From contig NZ_JAKZFS010000004.1 of assembly GCF_022808915.1 (NCBI RefSeq), positions 362,527-426,526 on the forward strand: a stretch of 64,000 nucleotides of DNA. Reading direction: 5' to 3'. The notes below the pieces were generated by a model that searched no databases, was not told the DNA's origin, and saw only the letters and a list, made by a program, of their open reading frames with translations. Made by a program: the position numbers and the translations under genes. This stretch comes from Fundidesulfovibrio terrae. Lineage in GTDB: Bacteria > Desulfobacterota > Desulfovibrionia > Desulfovibrionales > Desulfovibrionaceae. Numbering within the stretch: the first letter of the stretch is position 1; each line of letters opens with the position of its first letter. Shown here piece by piece: positions 48,346 to 57,251 of this stretch.

Positions 48346-48731
48346 CAAGCGCCCGGGCCGTAGACTTTTTCGGGATCGAAGACCTTGGGCGAGCATTCGC
48401 GGGCTTCGCCGTCCGGTCCGAGCTCGGAGAAGAAGCAGGAGCGGTAGCCCGTGTGGCAGGCGGCTCCGCCGATCTGTTCGATGAGCACCACTATGGCGTC
48501 GCGGTCGCAGTCCAGGCGGATGGACTTGACCTTCTGCACGTGGCCGGAGGTGCCGCCCTTGTGCCAGAGCTTGCCCCGGCTGCGGCTCCAGTAGTGGACC
48601 TCGCCGGTCTCAAGGGTTTTCTCCCAGGCCAGGTCGTTCATGTAGGCCAGCATGAGCACTTCGCCGGAGGCGGCGTCCTGGGCGATGGCCGGAATCAGGC
48701 CGCCGCCTTTTTCGAAATCGGGTTTAAGCAT
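48345..48731 (-). CDS. hisI: Phosphoribosyl-AMP cyclohydrolase
   Basis: 128 aa, the third step of histidine synthesis, a stand-alone HisI without the HisE pyrophosphohydrolase domain. Motifs: [44 protein letters not shown], and the zinc/magnesium site residues in [28 protein letters not shown]. The start at 48731 has AAGGACGAG upstream; the ATG at 48761 has no site. It leads the isoprenoid/lipid operon rather than a his operon, which is an odd but compact arrangement. Confidence 0.96.
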   Translation of the reverse strand: MLKPDFEKGGGLIPAIAQDAASGEVLMLAYMNDLAWEKTLETGEVHYWSRSRGKLWHKGGTSGHVQKVKSIRLDCDRDAIVVLIEQIGGAACHTGYRSCFFSELGPDGEARECSPKVFDPEKVYGPGA

Positions 48732-48762
48732 GTCTCGTCCTTTTGAGTTGCGCTGGGGCACC

Positions 48763-49884
48763 CTAATTGCCGCCCACGGGCAGGGTCAAGACCGGGGCGT
48801 TCTTGGGAGGGTCGGCCGATTGCAGGGCGAAGATGTTGAGCATGAGCTGGAACACCTCCTTGGAGCGGCTGTCCTCGTTTCGGATGAAGTACCACCAGCC
48901 GCCGTGGTTCACGGCCACGTAGGCGTCGGCCGGGTGGGTGCGCGAGGAGCGGATGTCCATGATGTCGGAGAACTGGGAGCGCAGGTCGAAGGCCGCCTTT
49001 TTCGCGACGAGCTCCTTGGGCGTCTCGATGCCTTGGGACAAAATGTCCATGGCCCGCAGGCAGTTGCGCAGGCTGAAGGGCACCACGGTGATGCCGTTGT
49101 CCTCGCCCGCCACCGTGGCCAGCTCGTGCTCCTTGACGTGCACCAGGCGCAGCTTGGCCACGTGGTTGCCGTGGGCCGTGACCGTGGTCTTGATCTCCAT
49201 GCCGATGAGCTCTTCGATCTTTTTGCGCAGGACGTCGTCCTTGAAGCGCATGGTCATGAGGGTGATGTTGGGCTTGTCCTTGCCGGGCGAGACGGTGACG
49301 ATGTCGAGCTCGCCCCTGTCGTCCATGCGTCCCATGATGTCGGAGAGCTCCAGGATCTTGCGGTGGGTGTCGGCGTCGAAGTATCCCGCGCGGCCGTCGA
49401 CGAAGAAGTCCTGCCGGCCCATGCGCGTGACCAGGATTCGGACGAGGTATTCGATGTCCCATCCGGCGCGGTAGAGCACCACGAAGCGCTCAAGGTCGAT
49501 CTCGGCCAGGAACTGCTGGGCGTAGGTCTGGCCCTGGAAGGGGGTGTAGGTCACGGTGGGGGAGTCGGAGTACTGGGCCGAGATGCTCGGCGCGTAGGAA
49601 TAGTACACGCCCTTCAGGAAGTCGCGCTGATCCGGGAAGGTGCCGGTGGCGGTGCCCGTGACGTTATAGTTGAAGGTGGAGGCGATGGAGCCCACCTGCA
49701 GGAAAAGCGGCTGCTCGAAGTATTTCATGCGCACGAGGTTCAGGAGCATCTCCTCGTTGGAGGAGCGCTGCACGGCCAGGTTGTAGTCCATGCGCGTGGC
49801 CGGGAGCTTGGCCGGGCCCAGGGAGCAGCCGGAGCATGCAATAAGGGCGAGCAGGCAGGTCAGGAGGGCGAGGCGGTGCGTCAT
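48763..49884 (-). CDS. Conserved-looking lipoprotein, unknown function
   Basis: 373 aa. A lipoprotein signal peptide, with lipobox Cys at LALIAC (17) or at SGC (20). The mature part starts [44 protein letters not shown], followed by ~300 residues of mixed alpha/beta and a C-terminal segment [31 protein letters not shown]. No catalytic motif. The pattern [12 protein letters not shown][YE] recurs in uncharacterised lipoproteins of Proteobacteria, but I cannot name a family. The start ATG at 49884 has AAGGAC upstream; longer frames reach into the divergent promoter region. It is divergent from the binding-protein gene. Confidence 0.82.
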   Translation of the reverse strand: MTHRLALLTCLLALIACSGCSLGPAKLPATRMDYNLAVQRSSNEEMLLNLVRMKYFEQPLFLQVGSIASTFNYNVTGTATGTFPDQRDFLKGVYYSYAPSISAQYSDSPTVTYTPFQGQTYAQQFLAEIDLERFVVLYRAGWDIEYLVRILVTRMGRQDFFVDGRAGYFDADTHRKILELSDIMGRMDDRGELDIVTVSPGKDKPNITLMTMRFKDDVLRKKIEELIGMEIKTTVTAHGNHVAKLRLVHVKEHELATVAGEDNGITVVPFSLRNCLRAMDILSQGIETPKELVAKKAAFDLRSQFSDIMDIRSSRTHPADAYVAVNHGGWWYFIRNEDSRSKEVFQLMLNIFALQSADPPKNAPVLTLPVGGN

Positions 49885-50044
49885 GGTGAGTCCTTGGCGT
49901 ATATTCAGGACCCCATAGCCTTGTTGCCCCGGCCGGGCAAGGGAAGGCAGGCGTTGCCGGGAGCGCTGAAAACGGGCAGGAGAGCGGGAACTTTCTTCGT
50001 CCGAGCGTCTTTTCATCCGTGCAATTCCTATGAAGGAGGCCGTC

Positions 50045-51184
50045 GTGCGCGCGATTCTCGTCCTGCTGCTCCTTGTGGCGTCCGTTCTCCCCGTGTCGGC
50101 GGCCGGGCCGGCCGAGCCGGTGGTCATCGGCGTGGTGTACAACCTCACGGGGGCCATGGCCTCCCTGGACGCACCGGGCTATGAAGGCATGAAGCTCGCC
50201 GTTGCGCGCATCAACAAGCGCGGCGGAGTGCTCGGGCGCCCCGTGGTCCTCGAGGTGCGCGACGCGGGCTCCGACGTGGAGCGCTGCCGCGATGCGGCCG
50301 GGGAGCTGGCCGGACTCAAGGTGGCGGCAGTGGCGGGGCTGAACGACTCGGACTACGCTCTCGTGGCCGGTGAGGCCGTGACGAAAAAGCGCGTACCCTT
50401 CCTCGCGGCCGGGGCCACGCTGCCCACCCTGCCGAGGATGCTCGGCCCCTATTACTTCATGACCTGCTTCGGGGACGACGCGCAGGGCAAGGCCCTGGCC
50501 AAGTTCGCCCTACGGCGCCAGGGCGTGGATTCCATGCTCGTGCTGACGGACCGCGACCTGACGTTCACCACGGCGCTCTCGGGCTATTTCATCAAGGGGT
50601 TCACCACGCGCGGCGGCGCGGTGGCCGCCCGCCTGGGCTTTTCCTCCGGCCAAGCCCCGCCGGGCCTGGCCGAGGCCGCGCGGAGCTGCGCTGCGGCCGG
50701 AACGTGCAAGGGGGTTTTCGTGTCCGGATCCCCCGAGGACGCGCAGCCCCTGGTGAAGGCGGTCCGCGCGGCGGGTTTCGCCGGGCCGGTCTTTTCCGGC
50801 GACGGGTTTGACACTCCGTTGCTTTCGGGGGTCGCGGACCAGGCCGGGCCGGGGATTTTCTTTTCCACGCATGTGTCGTACGACAGCCCGCGCCGGCAGG
50901 TCAGGGAGTTCGTCGAGGCCTGGACGGCCGCGTACGGCTCAGCGCCGGCAAGCGGATTCGCGGCCCTGGGCTACGACACCGTGGGGCTGATAGCGGACGC
51001 GGTGCGCCGGGCGAAGACCAGCGATCCCCAGGCGGTGCGCCGGGCGTTGGCCGCCACTCGGGCCTACCCCGGGGTCACCGGCGACATCGGCTACCCCGAG
51101 GCCTTGTGCCCGCCGCTCAAACCGGTGGCGGTCATGCGTTTCCAGGGCGGCAAGCGGGCGTTCGAGGCCGAGGTTTTGCCCTAG
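50045..51184 (+). CDS. Branched-chain-amino-acid-type periplasmic binding protein
   Basis: 379 aa Peripla_BP_6 protein. Signal peptide 1-~22 (ILVLLLLVASVLPVSA). Then VVIGVVYNLTGAMASLDAPGYEGMKLAVARINKRGGVLGRPVVLEVRDAGSD, the standard LivJ-type opening, and LGYDTVGLIADAVRRAKTSDPQAVRRAL near the end. GTG at 50045 has AAGGAGG 5-6 bases upstream and gives a clean signal peptide; the ATG at 50030 would place that ribosome site inside the gene. No permease or ATPase genes are adjacent, so it is an orphan binding protein that may feed a distant transporter or a chemosensor. Confidence 0.85.
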   Translation: MRAILVLLLLVASVLPVSAAGPAEPVVIGVVYNLTGAMASLDAPGYEGMKLAVARINKRGGVLGRPVVLEVRDAGSDVERCRDAAGELAGLKVAAVAGLNDSDYALVAGEAVTKKRVPFLAAGATLPTLPRMLGPYYFMTCFGDDAQGKALAKFALRRQGVDSMLVLTDRDLTFTTALSGYFIKGFTTRGGAVAARLGFSSGQAPPGLAEAARSCAAAGTCKGVFVSGSPEDAQPLVKAVRAAGFAGPVFSGDGFDTPLLSGVADQAGPGIFFSTHVSYDSPRRQVREFVEAWTAAYGSAPASGFAALGYDTVGLIADAVRRAKTSDPQAVRRALAATRAYPGVTGDIGYPEALCPPLKPVAVMRFQGGKRAFEAEVLP

Positions 51185-51309
51185 ATATGGCCCCTCCCGG
51201 GGTTGTTCCGTTTTTTCACAAGCGGAACGACGATACGGGCAACCCCGGCTGCTGCTGGATCGTCGGGCTGGAAAATTCAGAAAAATCCTGCCCTAAGGCC
51301 ATTGGCGCG

Positions 51310-51366
51310 TTGACGGAAAGCGCGCCCCTGTGCTAGGCCATCCGCACTTGTGAAGCAAAGCACGAA
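51310..51366 (+). promoter_or_regulatory. F0 operon promoter with candidate Rex site
   Basis: TTGACG (51310-51315), 18-base spacer and a poor -10 TAGGCC preceded by TGC (51331-51339). Immediately after the likely start point lies TTGTGAAGCAAAGCACGAA (51348-51366), an imperfect inverted repeat resembling the Rex operator (TTGTGAA-N4-TTCACAA). The rex gene lies 2 kb downstream after the same F0 genes. It would act by blocking initiation. The match is partial, hence low confidence. Confidence 0.35.
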
Positions 51367-51414
51367 TGCCGCGGTGTCCGGCCGTTTTCCGGAAAGGGCG
51401 CCGGGGAGGTTTCG

Positions 51415-51765
51415 TTGATCTTTAAGAATCGGGACAAGGGTACCTGGGACGGCATCGAGAAGGCCGCCCTGATGGGTACCAACTTCGTGGCCCACACCGT
51501 GGTCGGACTGGTGCTCGGATACTACTGCGACAAGTGGTTCGGCACCGCTCCCTGGGGGCTGCTCTTCTGGCTGATCCTGGGCATCGTGGCGGGATTCCGC
51601 ACCATGTACCTGGACGCCATGAAGGTGAGCAAAACCCAGACCCTGCCCAAGGCGGGCGGGGAGAAGGCCCCCGAGACGGCCAAGGGAGCTTCCCCGGAGA
51701 CTCCCAAGGCGGCCGCCCCGGACGACGGTCACGACAAGGGGAAAGGGGGCTCGGGCAATGCGTAG
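51415..51765 (+). CDS. AtpZ/AtpI-family protein
   Basis: 116 aa. Two membrane segments (~26-40 and ~46-64) separated by the short loop YYCDKWFGTAPWG are followed by GFRTMYLDAMK and a charged, Ala/Pro/Lys-rich tail. This is the AtpZ/AtpI family of small proteins placed ahead of F0 genes that assist magnesium handling or c-ring assembly. TTG start with GGGGAGG six bases upstream. It overlaps the next gene by 8 bases. Confidence 0.8.
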   Translation: MIFKNRDKGTWDGIEKAALMGTNFVAHTVVGLVLGYYCDKWFGTAPWGLLFWLILGIVAGFRTMYLDAMKVSKTQTLPKAGGEKAPETAKGASPETPKAAAPDDGHDKGKGGSGNA

Positions 51766-52177
51766 TCAGCTCGACCGGCTCCTGGCCCAGTTGGGGTTCC
51801 ACCACGCCGAAGGACGCGCCCTGCTGCGCGACCAGATCGTGATGGCCCTGGTGACCAGCCTGACGGCGCTCGTGCTCTCGGGTCTGGGGACCTGGGGAGT
51901 GGCCTACGCCTGCGGGGCGTTTTTGGTCACGGTGAATTTCTGGTGGATGGTGCGTTTTGCCCAGGGCCTGCTGACCAGCACGGCCGGCGCCGTGGGCGGG
52001 GCGTTTTTTCGGTTCTTCGTGCGCCTGGGTATTACCGGCGCAGGTCTGTATGTGATGATTGTGGAGGCCGGGTGGCCCGTGTGGGCGATCCTGGCCGGCA
52101 TGTCCACGGTGATGGTGACGATTTTGGTGTGGGGGGCCCTGCGAAGGGCCGGGTCTAATAGCGCGAAGGAGGCCTAA
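51758..52177 (+). CDS. atpI: ATP synthase protein I
   Basis: 139 aa with four membrane segments (ALVTSLTALVLSGLGTWGVAYACGAFLVTVNFWWM... ITGAGLYVMIV... VWAILAGMSTVMVTILVW). It is the AtpI assembly factor of the F0 sector. Its start overlaps the previous gene (ATG within AATGCGTAG), and the atpB ATG follows four bases after its stop, with AAGGAGG inside its last codons. Confidence 0.82.
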   Translation: MRSQLDRLLAQLGFHHAEGRALLRDQIVMALVTSLTALVLSGLGTWGVAYACGAFLVTVNFWWMVRFAQGLLTSTAGAVGGAFFRFFVRLGITGAGLYVMIVEAGWPVWAILAGMSTVMVTILVWGALRRAGSNSAKEA

Positions 52178-52181
52178 GGGT

Positions 52182-53247
<1,066 letters not shown>

Positions 53248-53262
53248 TCACGAAGCCTTCGA

Positions 53263-53296
53263 CCGGGAGGCCCGCCTTGGGCCTCCCGGTTTTTTT
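53263..53296 (+). terminator. Rho-independent terminator of the F0 operon
   Basis: CCGGGAGGCCC / GGGCCTCCCGG stem with seven T residues, 16 bases after the atpE stop. It separates rex from the F0 genes unless read-through occurs. Confidence 0.9.
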
Positions 53297-53338
53297 CGGC
53301 GCGGCTCGCCGCGCAAAAAACCAAAGCGAAGCGAAGAC

Positions 53339-53977
53339 GTGAAAAGCGAGCACATCCCCCGCGCAACCATCCAGCGACTCGCCCTGTACGTTCAGGTGCT
53401 CGAGAGCTTCCGCCGCGAAGGTTCGGAAGTGCTCTCCTCAGAGGTCCTGGCCAAGGCTTGCAACGTCAACCCATCCCAGATCCGCAAGGATCTCGCCTAT
53501 TTCGGCGAGTTCGGCGTGCGAGGGGTGGGCTACTTCGTTTCGGACCTCATCTCCTCCATCAAGCAGGCCTTGGGCGTGGACCGCGTCTGGAAGGCCGCCC
53601 TGGTGGGCGTGGGCAACCTGGGCAAGGCGCTTCTTCGCCACCAGGATTTCCAGCGCAGGGGCTTTCACATCGTGGGCGCTTTCGACTGCGACCCCTTCAA
53701 GATCGGCGAGGAGGTCTCCGGCCTCGAGGTCATCTGCTCGCGCCGTCTCAAGGAGAAGGTCGAGGAGCTGGGCATCGAGATCGGCCTCATCACCACACCG
53801 CCCGAGCGAGCCCAGCGCGCCGCCAACTACCTGGTGGATTCCGGCGTACGCGGCATCATCAACTTCGCCCCCTCGCGCATCAACGTGCCCGATTCCATCC
53901 ATGTGGAGTACGTGGACTTTTTCCACCACCTCTACGCGGTGGCCTTCAACCTGACCCTGGACAACAAGAACCGCTGA
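53339..53977 (+). CDS. rex: Redox-sensing transcriptional repressor Rex
   Basis: 212 aa. N-terminal winged helix (~1-80: IPRATIQRLALYVQVLESF, LSSEVLAKACNVNPSQIRKDLAYFGEFGVRGVGY) and a Rossmann domain binding NADH/NAD (VGVGNLGKALL ~88-98, GAFDCDPFKIG, ITTPPERAQ, GIINFAPSRI). High NADH releases it from DNA. GTG start with a weak purine-rich site. Position after the F0 genes matches the atpB-atpE-rex arrangement I recall in Desulfovibrio. A candidate operator is at 51348-51366. Confidence 0.96.
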   Translation: MKSEHIPRATIQRLALYVQVLESFRREGSEVLSSEVLAKACNVNPSQIRKDLAYFGEFGVRGVGYFVSDLISSIKQALGVDRVWKAALVGVGNLGKALLRHQDFQRRGFHIVGAFDCDPFKIGEEVSGLEVICSRRLKEKVEELGIEIGLITTPPERAQRAANYLVDSGVRGIINFAPSRINVPDSIHVEYVDFFHHLYAVAFNLTLDNKNR

Positions 53978-54117
53978 CGGCACAAGGGGACGTGGCCCGC
54001 CCAGGCGGCCCGGACGGCCCGATTCAGGTGTGAGCCCGTCGTGTCCGCCGCGGCGCCTTCCGGTGAACGCATCATACGGGCAGGGCCTCGGTGAATCACC
54101 GCGCTCCGGGAGGTTCT

Positions 54118-54915
54118 ATGTCCCCGCTTGTGGTCCTGCTCACCGATTTCGGCCTGTCCGACCCCTATGTGGGCCAGATGAAGGGCTCGCTCCTGAGCCA
54201 CGCGCCGGAAACCAGCATCGTGGACCTGAGCCATCAGGTCGAACCCTTCAACATTCTTCAGGCAGGGTTCTACCTGGCGTCCAGTCGCGAACACTTCCCC
54301 CTGGGCTCGGTTTTCGTCTGCGTGGTGGACCCGGGCGTGGGCGGGGAACGGCGCATCGTGCTGCTGGAAAAATACGGACAGTGCTTCCTGGCCCCGGACA
54401 ACGGGCTTCTGGGCCTGGTGGCCGCCTCGGGCGGGCCGTGCATCCTGCGCGACGTCTCCCTGCCCTGGCGCGGCCAGGCCAGTGCAACGTTCCACGGGCG
54501 TGACCTCTTCGCCCCGCTGGCGGCCCGGCTGACCCGGGGGGAACGCCCTGAATCCCTGGGTGAAGAGGTCAATCCTCACTCGCTGGAGCGCCTGCCCGGC
54601 TGCGACCCGGCGCTGCTTGCCGAGGGCGTCCGGTCCACGGTGCTGCACGTGGACCGCTTCGGCAACTGCATCCTGAACCTGGACATCGGCGGCTGGCAGA
54701 CCACGCTGGGCAAGGCCCGGCGCATATCCCTGGCGGGACCCCGGACGCTCCCCTTGCGGCCCGCGCTCACCTATTCCAGCCTGGAGCCTGGAGAGGTGGG
54801 GATCATAGCGGGAAGCCAGGGATACCTGGAACTGGCCATGAACCGCGATTCGGCCGCGCGCAGCCTCGGGCTTGATCCCGGCGCAACCCTGGACATCTTT
54901 CTGGAGAAACGCTGA
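54118..54915 (+). CDS. SAM hydroxide adenosyltransferase
   Basis: 265 aa, DUF62/SAM_adeno_trans family, which hydrolyses SAM to adenosine and methionine using a hydroxide ion. Motifs: LLTDFGLSDPYVGQMKG (catalytic Asp), DLSHQVEPFNILQAGFYL, VFVCVVDPGVGGERRIV, FLAPDNGLLG, TFHGRDLFAPLAARL, DRFGNCILNL. The start at 54118 has GGGAGG six bases upstream; the GTG at 54091 does not. cobS follows after 3 bases, so they are cotranscribed. The biological reason for the pairing with cobalamin synthesis is unclear. Confidence 0.92.
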   Translation: MSPLVVLLTDFGLSDPYVGQMKGSLLSHAPETSIVDLSHQVEPFNILQAGFYLASSREHFPLGSVFVCVVDPGVGGERRIVLLEKYGQCFLAPDNGLLGLVAASGGPCILRDVSLPWRGQASATFHGRDLFAPLAARLTRGERPESLGEEVNPHSLERLPGCDPALLAEGVRSTVLHVDRFGNCILNLDIGGWQTTLGKARRISLAGPRTLPLRPALTYSSLEPGEVGIIAGSQGYLELAMNRDSAARSLGLDPGATLDIFLEKR

Positions 54916-54918
54916 CCC

Positions 54919-55647
54919 ATGCATCCGCATTCCTTCGCCCACGCCCTGTCCTTCCTTACCCGCCTCGCTCCGCCCAGGATTCTCGACAAGACCGACTTCC
55001 CCAGGACCCTGGTCTGGTTCCCCCTGGTCGGCTTGGCCGTGGGGGCCCTGGCCGTGCTGCCCTCCTGGCTCGGCCTGTTTGCCGCTTATCCCTGGCTGCA
55101 GGGCTGGGTCGTGGCCGGACTTGCTTTGTGGCTCACGCGCGGCCTGCACGCCGACGGCCTGGCCGACATCGCCGACGCCTGGGGCAGCGCGGCTACGGGC
55201 GAGCGCTTCTGGGCCATCATGAAGGACAGCCGGGCCGGACCGTTCGGGGTCATCGGGCTGGTGATGGTGCTGGCTGGGCAGGTTCTGGCGTTCGGATACC
55301 TCGCGGGGCAGGGACGCCTGGGCGCGGCCTGCTGGTGCTTCGTCCTGGGACGGACTTTGGCGCTCGCGGCCTTGCGCCTGTGCCGCAAGCGCGTGCGCCC
55401 GGGGCTGTCCTCGCTCTTCGCGCCCGGAGCCACAATGGGCACGTTGGGCGTTGCCCTGGCCCAAGCCGTGGTCCTGGGGCTGGCCCTGGCCGATCTGCGC
55501 ACAGTGCTGTGCGGACTTGGCATGGCAGCGCTGGTCCTGGTATTTCTGGTCAGGCTCTCCAAGAAGCAGCAGGGATTCAACGGCGACTTCATGGGCGCGG
55601 CCATCATGCTGGGCGAGCTGGCCGGAGCCCTGGCCGCGCTGGCGTAA
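54919..55647 (+). CDS. cobS: Adenosylcobinamide-GDP ribazoletransferase
   Basis: 242 aa membrane enzyme joining alpha-ribazole to adenosylcobinamide-GDP, the late step of cobalamin assembly. Signature: LTRGLHADGLADIADAWG with its acidic metal site, then MKDSRAGPFGVIGLV, and GFNGDFMGAAIMLGELAGAL near the C-terminus. Six or so membrane segments. No cobalamin riboswitch was found upstream of this or of the preceding gene. It ends directly in a stop-proximal repeat. Confidence 0.95.
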   Translation: MHPHSFAHALSFLTRLAPPRILDKTDFPRTLVWFPLVGLAVGALAVLPSWLGLFAAYPWLQGWVVAGLALWLTRGLHADGLADIADAWGSAATGERFWAIMKDSRAGPFGVIGLVMVLAGQVLAFGYLAGQGRLGAACWCFVLGRTLALAALRLCRKRVRPGLSSLFAPGATMGTLGVALAQAVVLGLALADLRTVLCGLGMAALVLVFLVRLSKKQQGFNGDFMGAAIMLGELAGALAALA

Positions 55648-55702
55648 GAGGGAAGAGCCTCCGACGACCAGAGAGGGCGCTGCCCATTCAGGGCTCTTTT
55701 AG
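55648..55702 (+). repeat. Stop-proximal repeat after cobS
   Basis: GAAGAGCCTCCGACGACC, then AGAGAGGGCGCTGCCCATTC, then AGGGCTCTTTTA. It belongs to the CTCCGGCGGCCAAAGGG family, starts one base after the cobS stop, and its AGAG...CTCT stem followed by TTTTA may serve as the cobS terminator. Confidence 0.6.
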
Positions 55703-55762
55703 CATTCCTAATAGCTTCGAGCTTATGTTCGAGGTCCTGCGGCAAATCGTGGAAAGGCGGGA

Positions 55763-57058
55763 TCAATCCGCCTCGGCACATGATACCACACGGTTGCGAC
55801 CGCCGGTCTTGGCCGCGTAGAGGGCCTTGTCCGCGCGGGCCAGCACTGTTGCCAGATCTCGGTCGTCACCTGAAGCGGCGGCCGCGCCGATGCTCACGGT
55901 GACGGCGAGTGGCTGCGTCCCGATGTCCACGAGGTTTTCTTCCACGGCCGCGCGCAGCCGCTCGGCCAGATGCAAGAGCATCTCCAGGTCGCAGTCCGGG
56001 GCCAATACGGCGAACTCTTCGCCTCCGTACCGGGCCAGCACGTCCGATTCACGCACTTCCCGGCGCAGAACACCCGCCACATGGGCCAGCACAGCGTCCC
56101 CGGCCGCGTGGCCGTAGGTGTCGTTGACCGCCTTGAAATGATCCAGGTCCAGCATCAGGGCCGAGCAGGGCCGTCCGCCCCTGCGGCAAAGCGCCATGAT
56201 CTTGCTCCCTTCGTCCATGAGCCTGCGGCGGTTGGACAGGCCGGTGAGCTGGTCCGTGACGGCCATGTCCTCCAGTTTCGCCATGGAGGCGGCCAGTTTG
56301 CCCGTCAGGTTCCTGAACGCTGAGTAGAGGACGCTCACCTCCCGCACGGCCGGGCTGGGATCGGGCAGGAGGCACCGGGGACGATCGCTTTCCTGTTCGT
56401 CCATGCATTCGGCCAGCCGGGCGATGGGACGGCTGATGCGCCTTGCCGCCAGCAACGCAGCGGACACGGCCACCAGGATGTTGGCTGCCCCCGCCGCCAC
56501 CAGGGTCCGCACCACGATGGCGAAGCGACGGGTGGCCTGGTCCTCGGCTTGCCTGCCGTAATCCATGTTCAGTTGCTCGATGAGCTGAAGGCTGTCGGTC
56601 ATGGTGGCGAAAACCGGCGCGGCTTCCCGGGCCAGCACCGTGGCCTCGACGTGGAGGCCGTCGCTCTTCATTGCCGCGATCCGCCTGCTCAGGGCCAGAT
56701 AGTTCGATTGTGCCGTGCGGTAGGCTCTGAAGGCGTCGCGCTCGGGCGAGGTGGCGAGCAGCGGTTCGATTTCCGTGTCGGCCCGGATGATGCGGGTCCG
56801 CTGCCTGGCCATGCGCCGCGACGCTCGCGCGATGTCGCCGTCCGAATCGGCGAGCACGCCGAGCAGTTCCAGGCGTCGGAGTTCGGCGTTCATGCGCATG
56901 AGCGCCCCGGCGGCCTGCACCGTGGGCATCCAGTTTCCGCCGAATTCCGTCAGGGATTCGCGAACTTGCGAGAATTGGAACATCCAGGCCGCCTGAAAGG
57001 CCGCATTGATTGCGATGATGACTGCGGACAAAATGAGAATTGTGTGGTACAGGCGCAT
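55763..57058 (-). CDS. Membrane-bound diguanylate cyclase (GGDEF)
   Basis: 431 aa. N-terminal membrane segment (~5-25), a four-helix periplasmic sensor (~26-185) like the 4HB_MCP domain, second membrane segment (~190-210), HAMP (RRISRPIARLAECM), and a C-terminal GGDEF domain: DQLTGLSNRRRL, MLDLDHFKAVNDTYGHAAGDAVL, active-site RYGGEEF, and RADKALYAAKTGGRNRV. An I-site RESD lies five residues before GGEEF, so product inhibition by c-di-GMP is expected. The ATG at 57058 has GGGAG; upstream ATGs (57082, 57175) have none. It is divergent from hcp, and the hcp palindrome (57161-57176) sits in the shared region. Confidence 0.92.
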   Translation of the reverse strand: MRLYHTILILSAVIIAINAAFQAAWMFQFSQVRESLTEFGGNWMPTVQAAGALMRMNAELRRLELLGVLADSDGDIARASRRMARQRTRIIRADTEIEPLLATSPERDAFRAYRTAQSNYLALSRRIAAMKSDGLHVEATVLAREAAPVFATMTDSLQLIEQLNMDYGRQAEDQATRRFAIVVRTLVAAGAANILVAVSAALLAARRISRPIARLAECMDEQESDRPRCLLPDPSPAVREVSVLYSAFRNLTGKLAASMAKLEDMAVTDQLTGLSNRRRLMDEGSKIMALCRRGGRPCSALMLDLDHFKAVNDTYGHAAGDAVLAHVAGVLRREVRESDVLARYGGEEFAVLAPDCDLEMLLHLAERLRAAVEENLVDIGTQPLAVTVSIGAAAASGDDRDLATVLARADKALYAAKTGGRNRVVSCAEAD

Positions 57059-57160
57059 TTCAAGCTCCCATTCCATCTTCATGCCGCCCGGTGTCTGTGA
57101 GGTCAAGGAGTCCGGGCCGGGAAAGGGAACCGGGATAAAAATCATCTTTTTTATCCTGTG

Positions 57161-57176
57161 TGTGACACAGGTCACA
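57161..57176 (+). promoter_or_regulatory. Crp/Fnr-type (HcpR-like) site upstream of hcp
   Basis: Perfect palindrome TGTGACACAGGTCACA (TGTGAC-N4-GTCACA). A -10-like TTAGAT is at 57197-57202, putting the centre of the palindrome at about -40.5 of a start near 57209, the class II activator position. The same half-sites recur at 60564-60579. Confidence 0.8.
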
Positions 57177-57251
57177 TCGGGATTTTCAGGGCAGGCTTAG
57201 ATCTTCTGTCACCGAGGCGAAACGCCAACCAACCCCAAGGGAGGATGTCTG

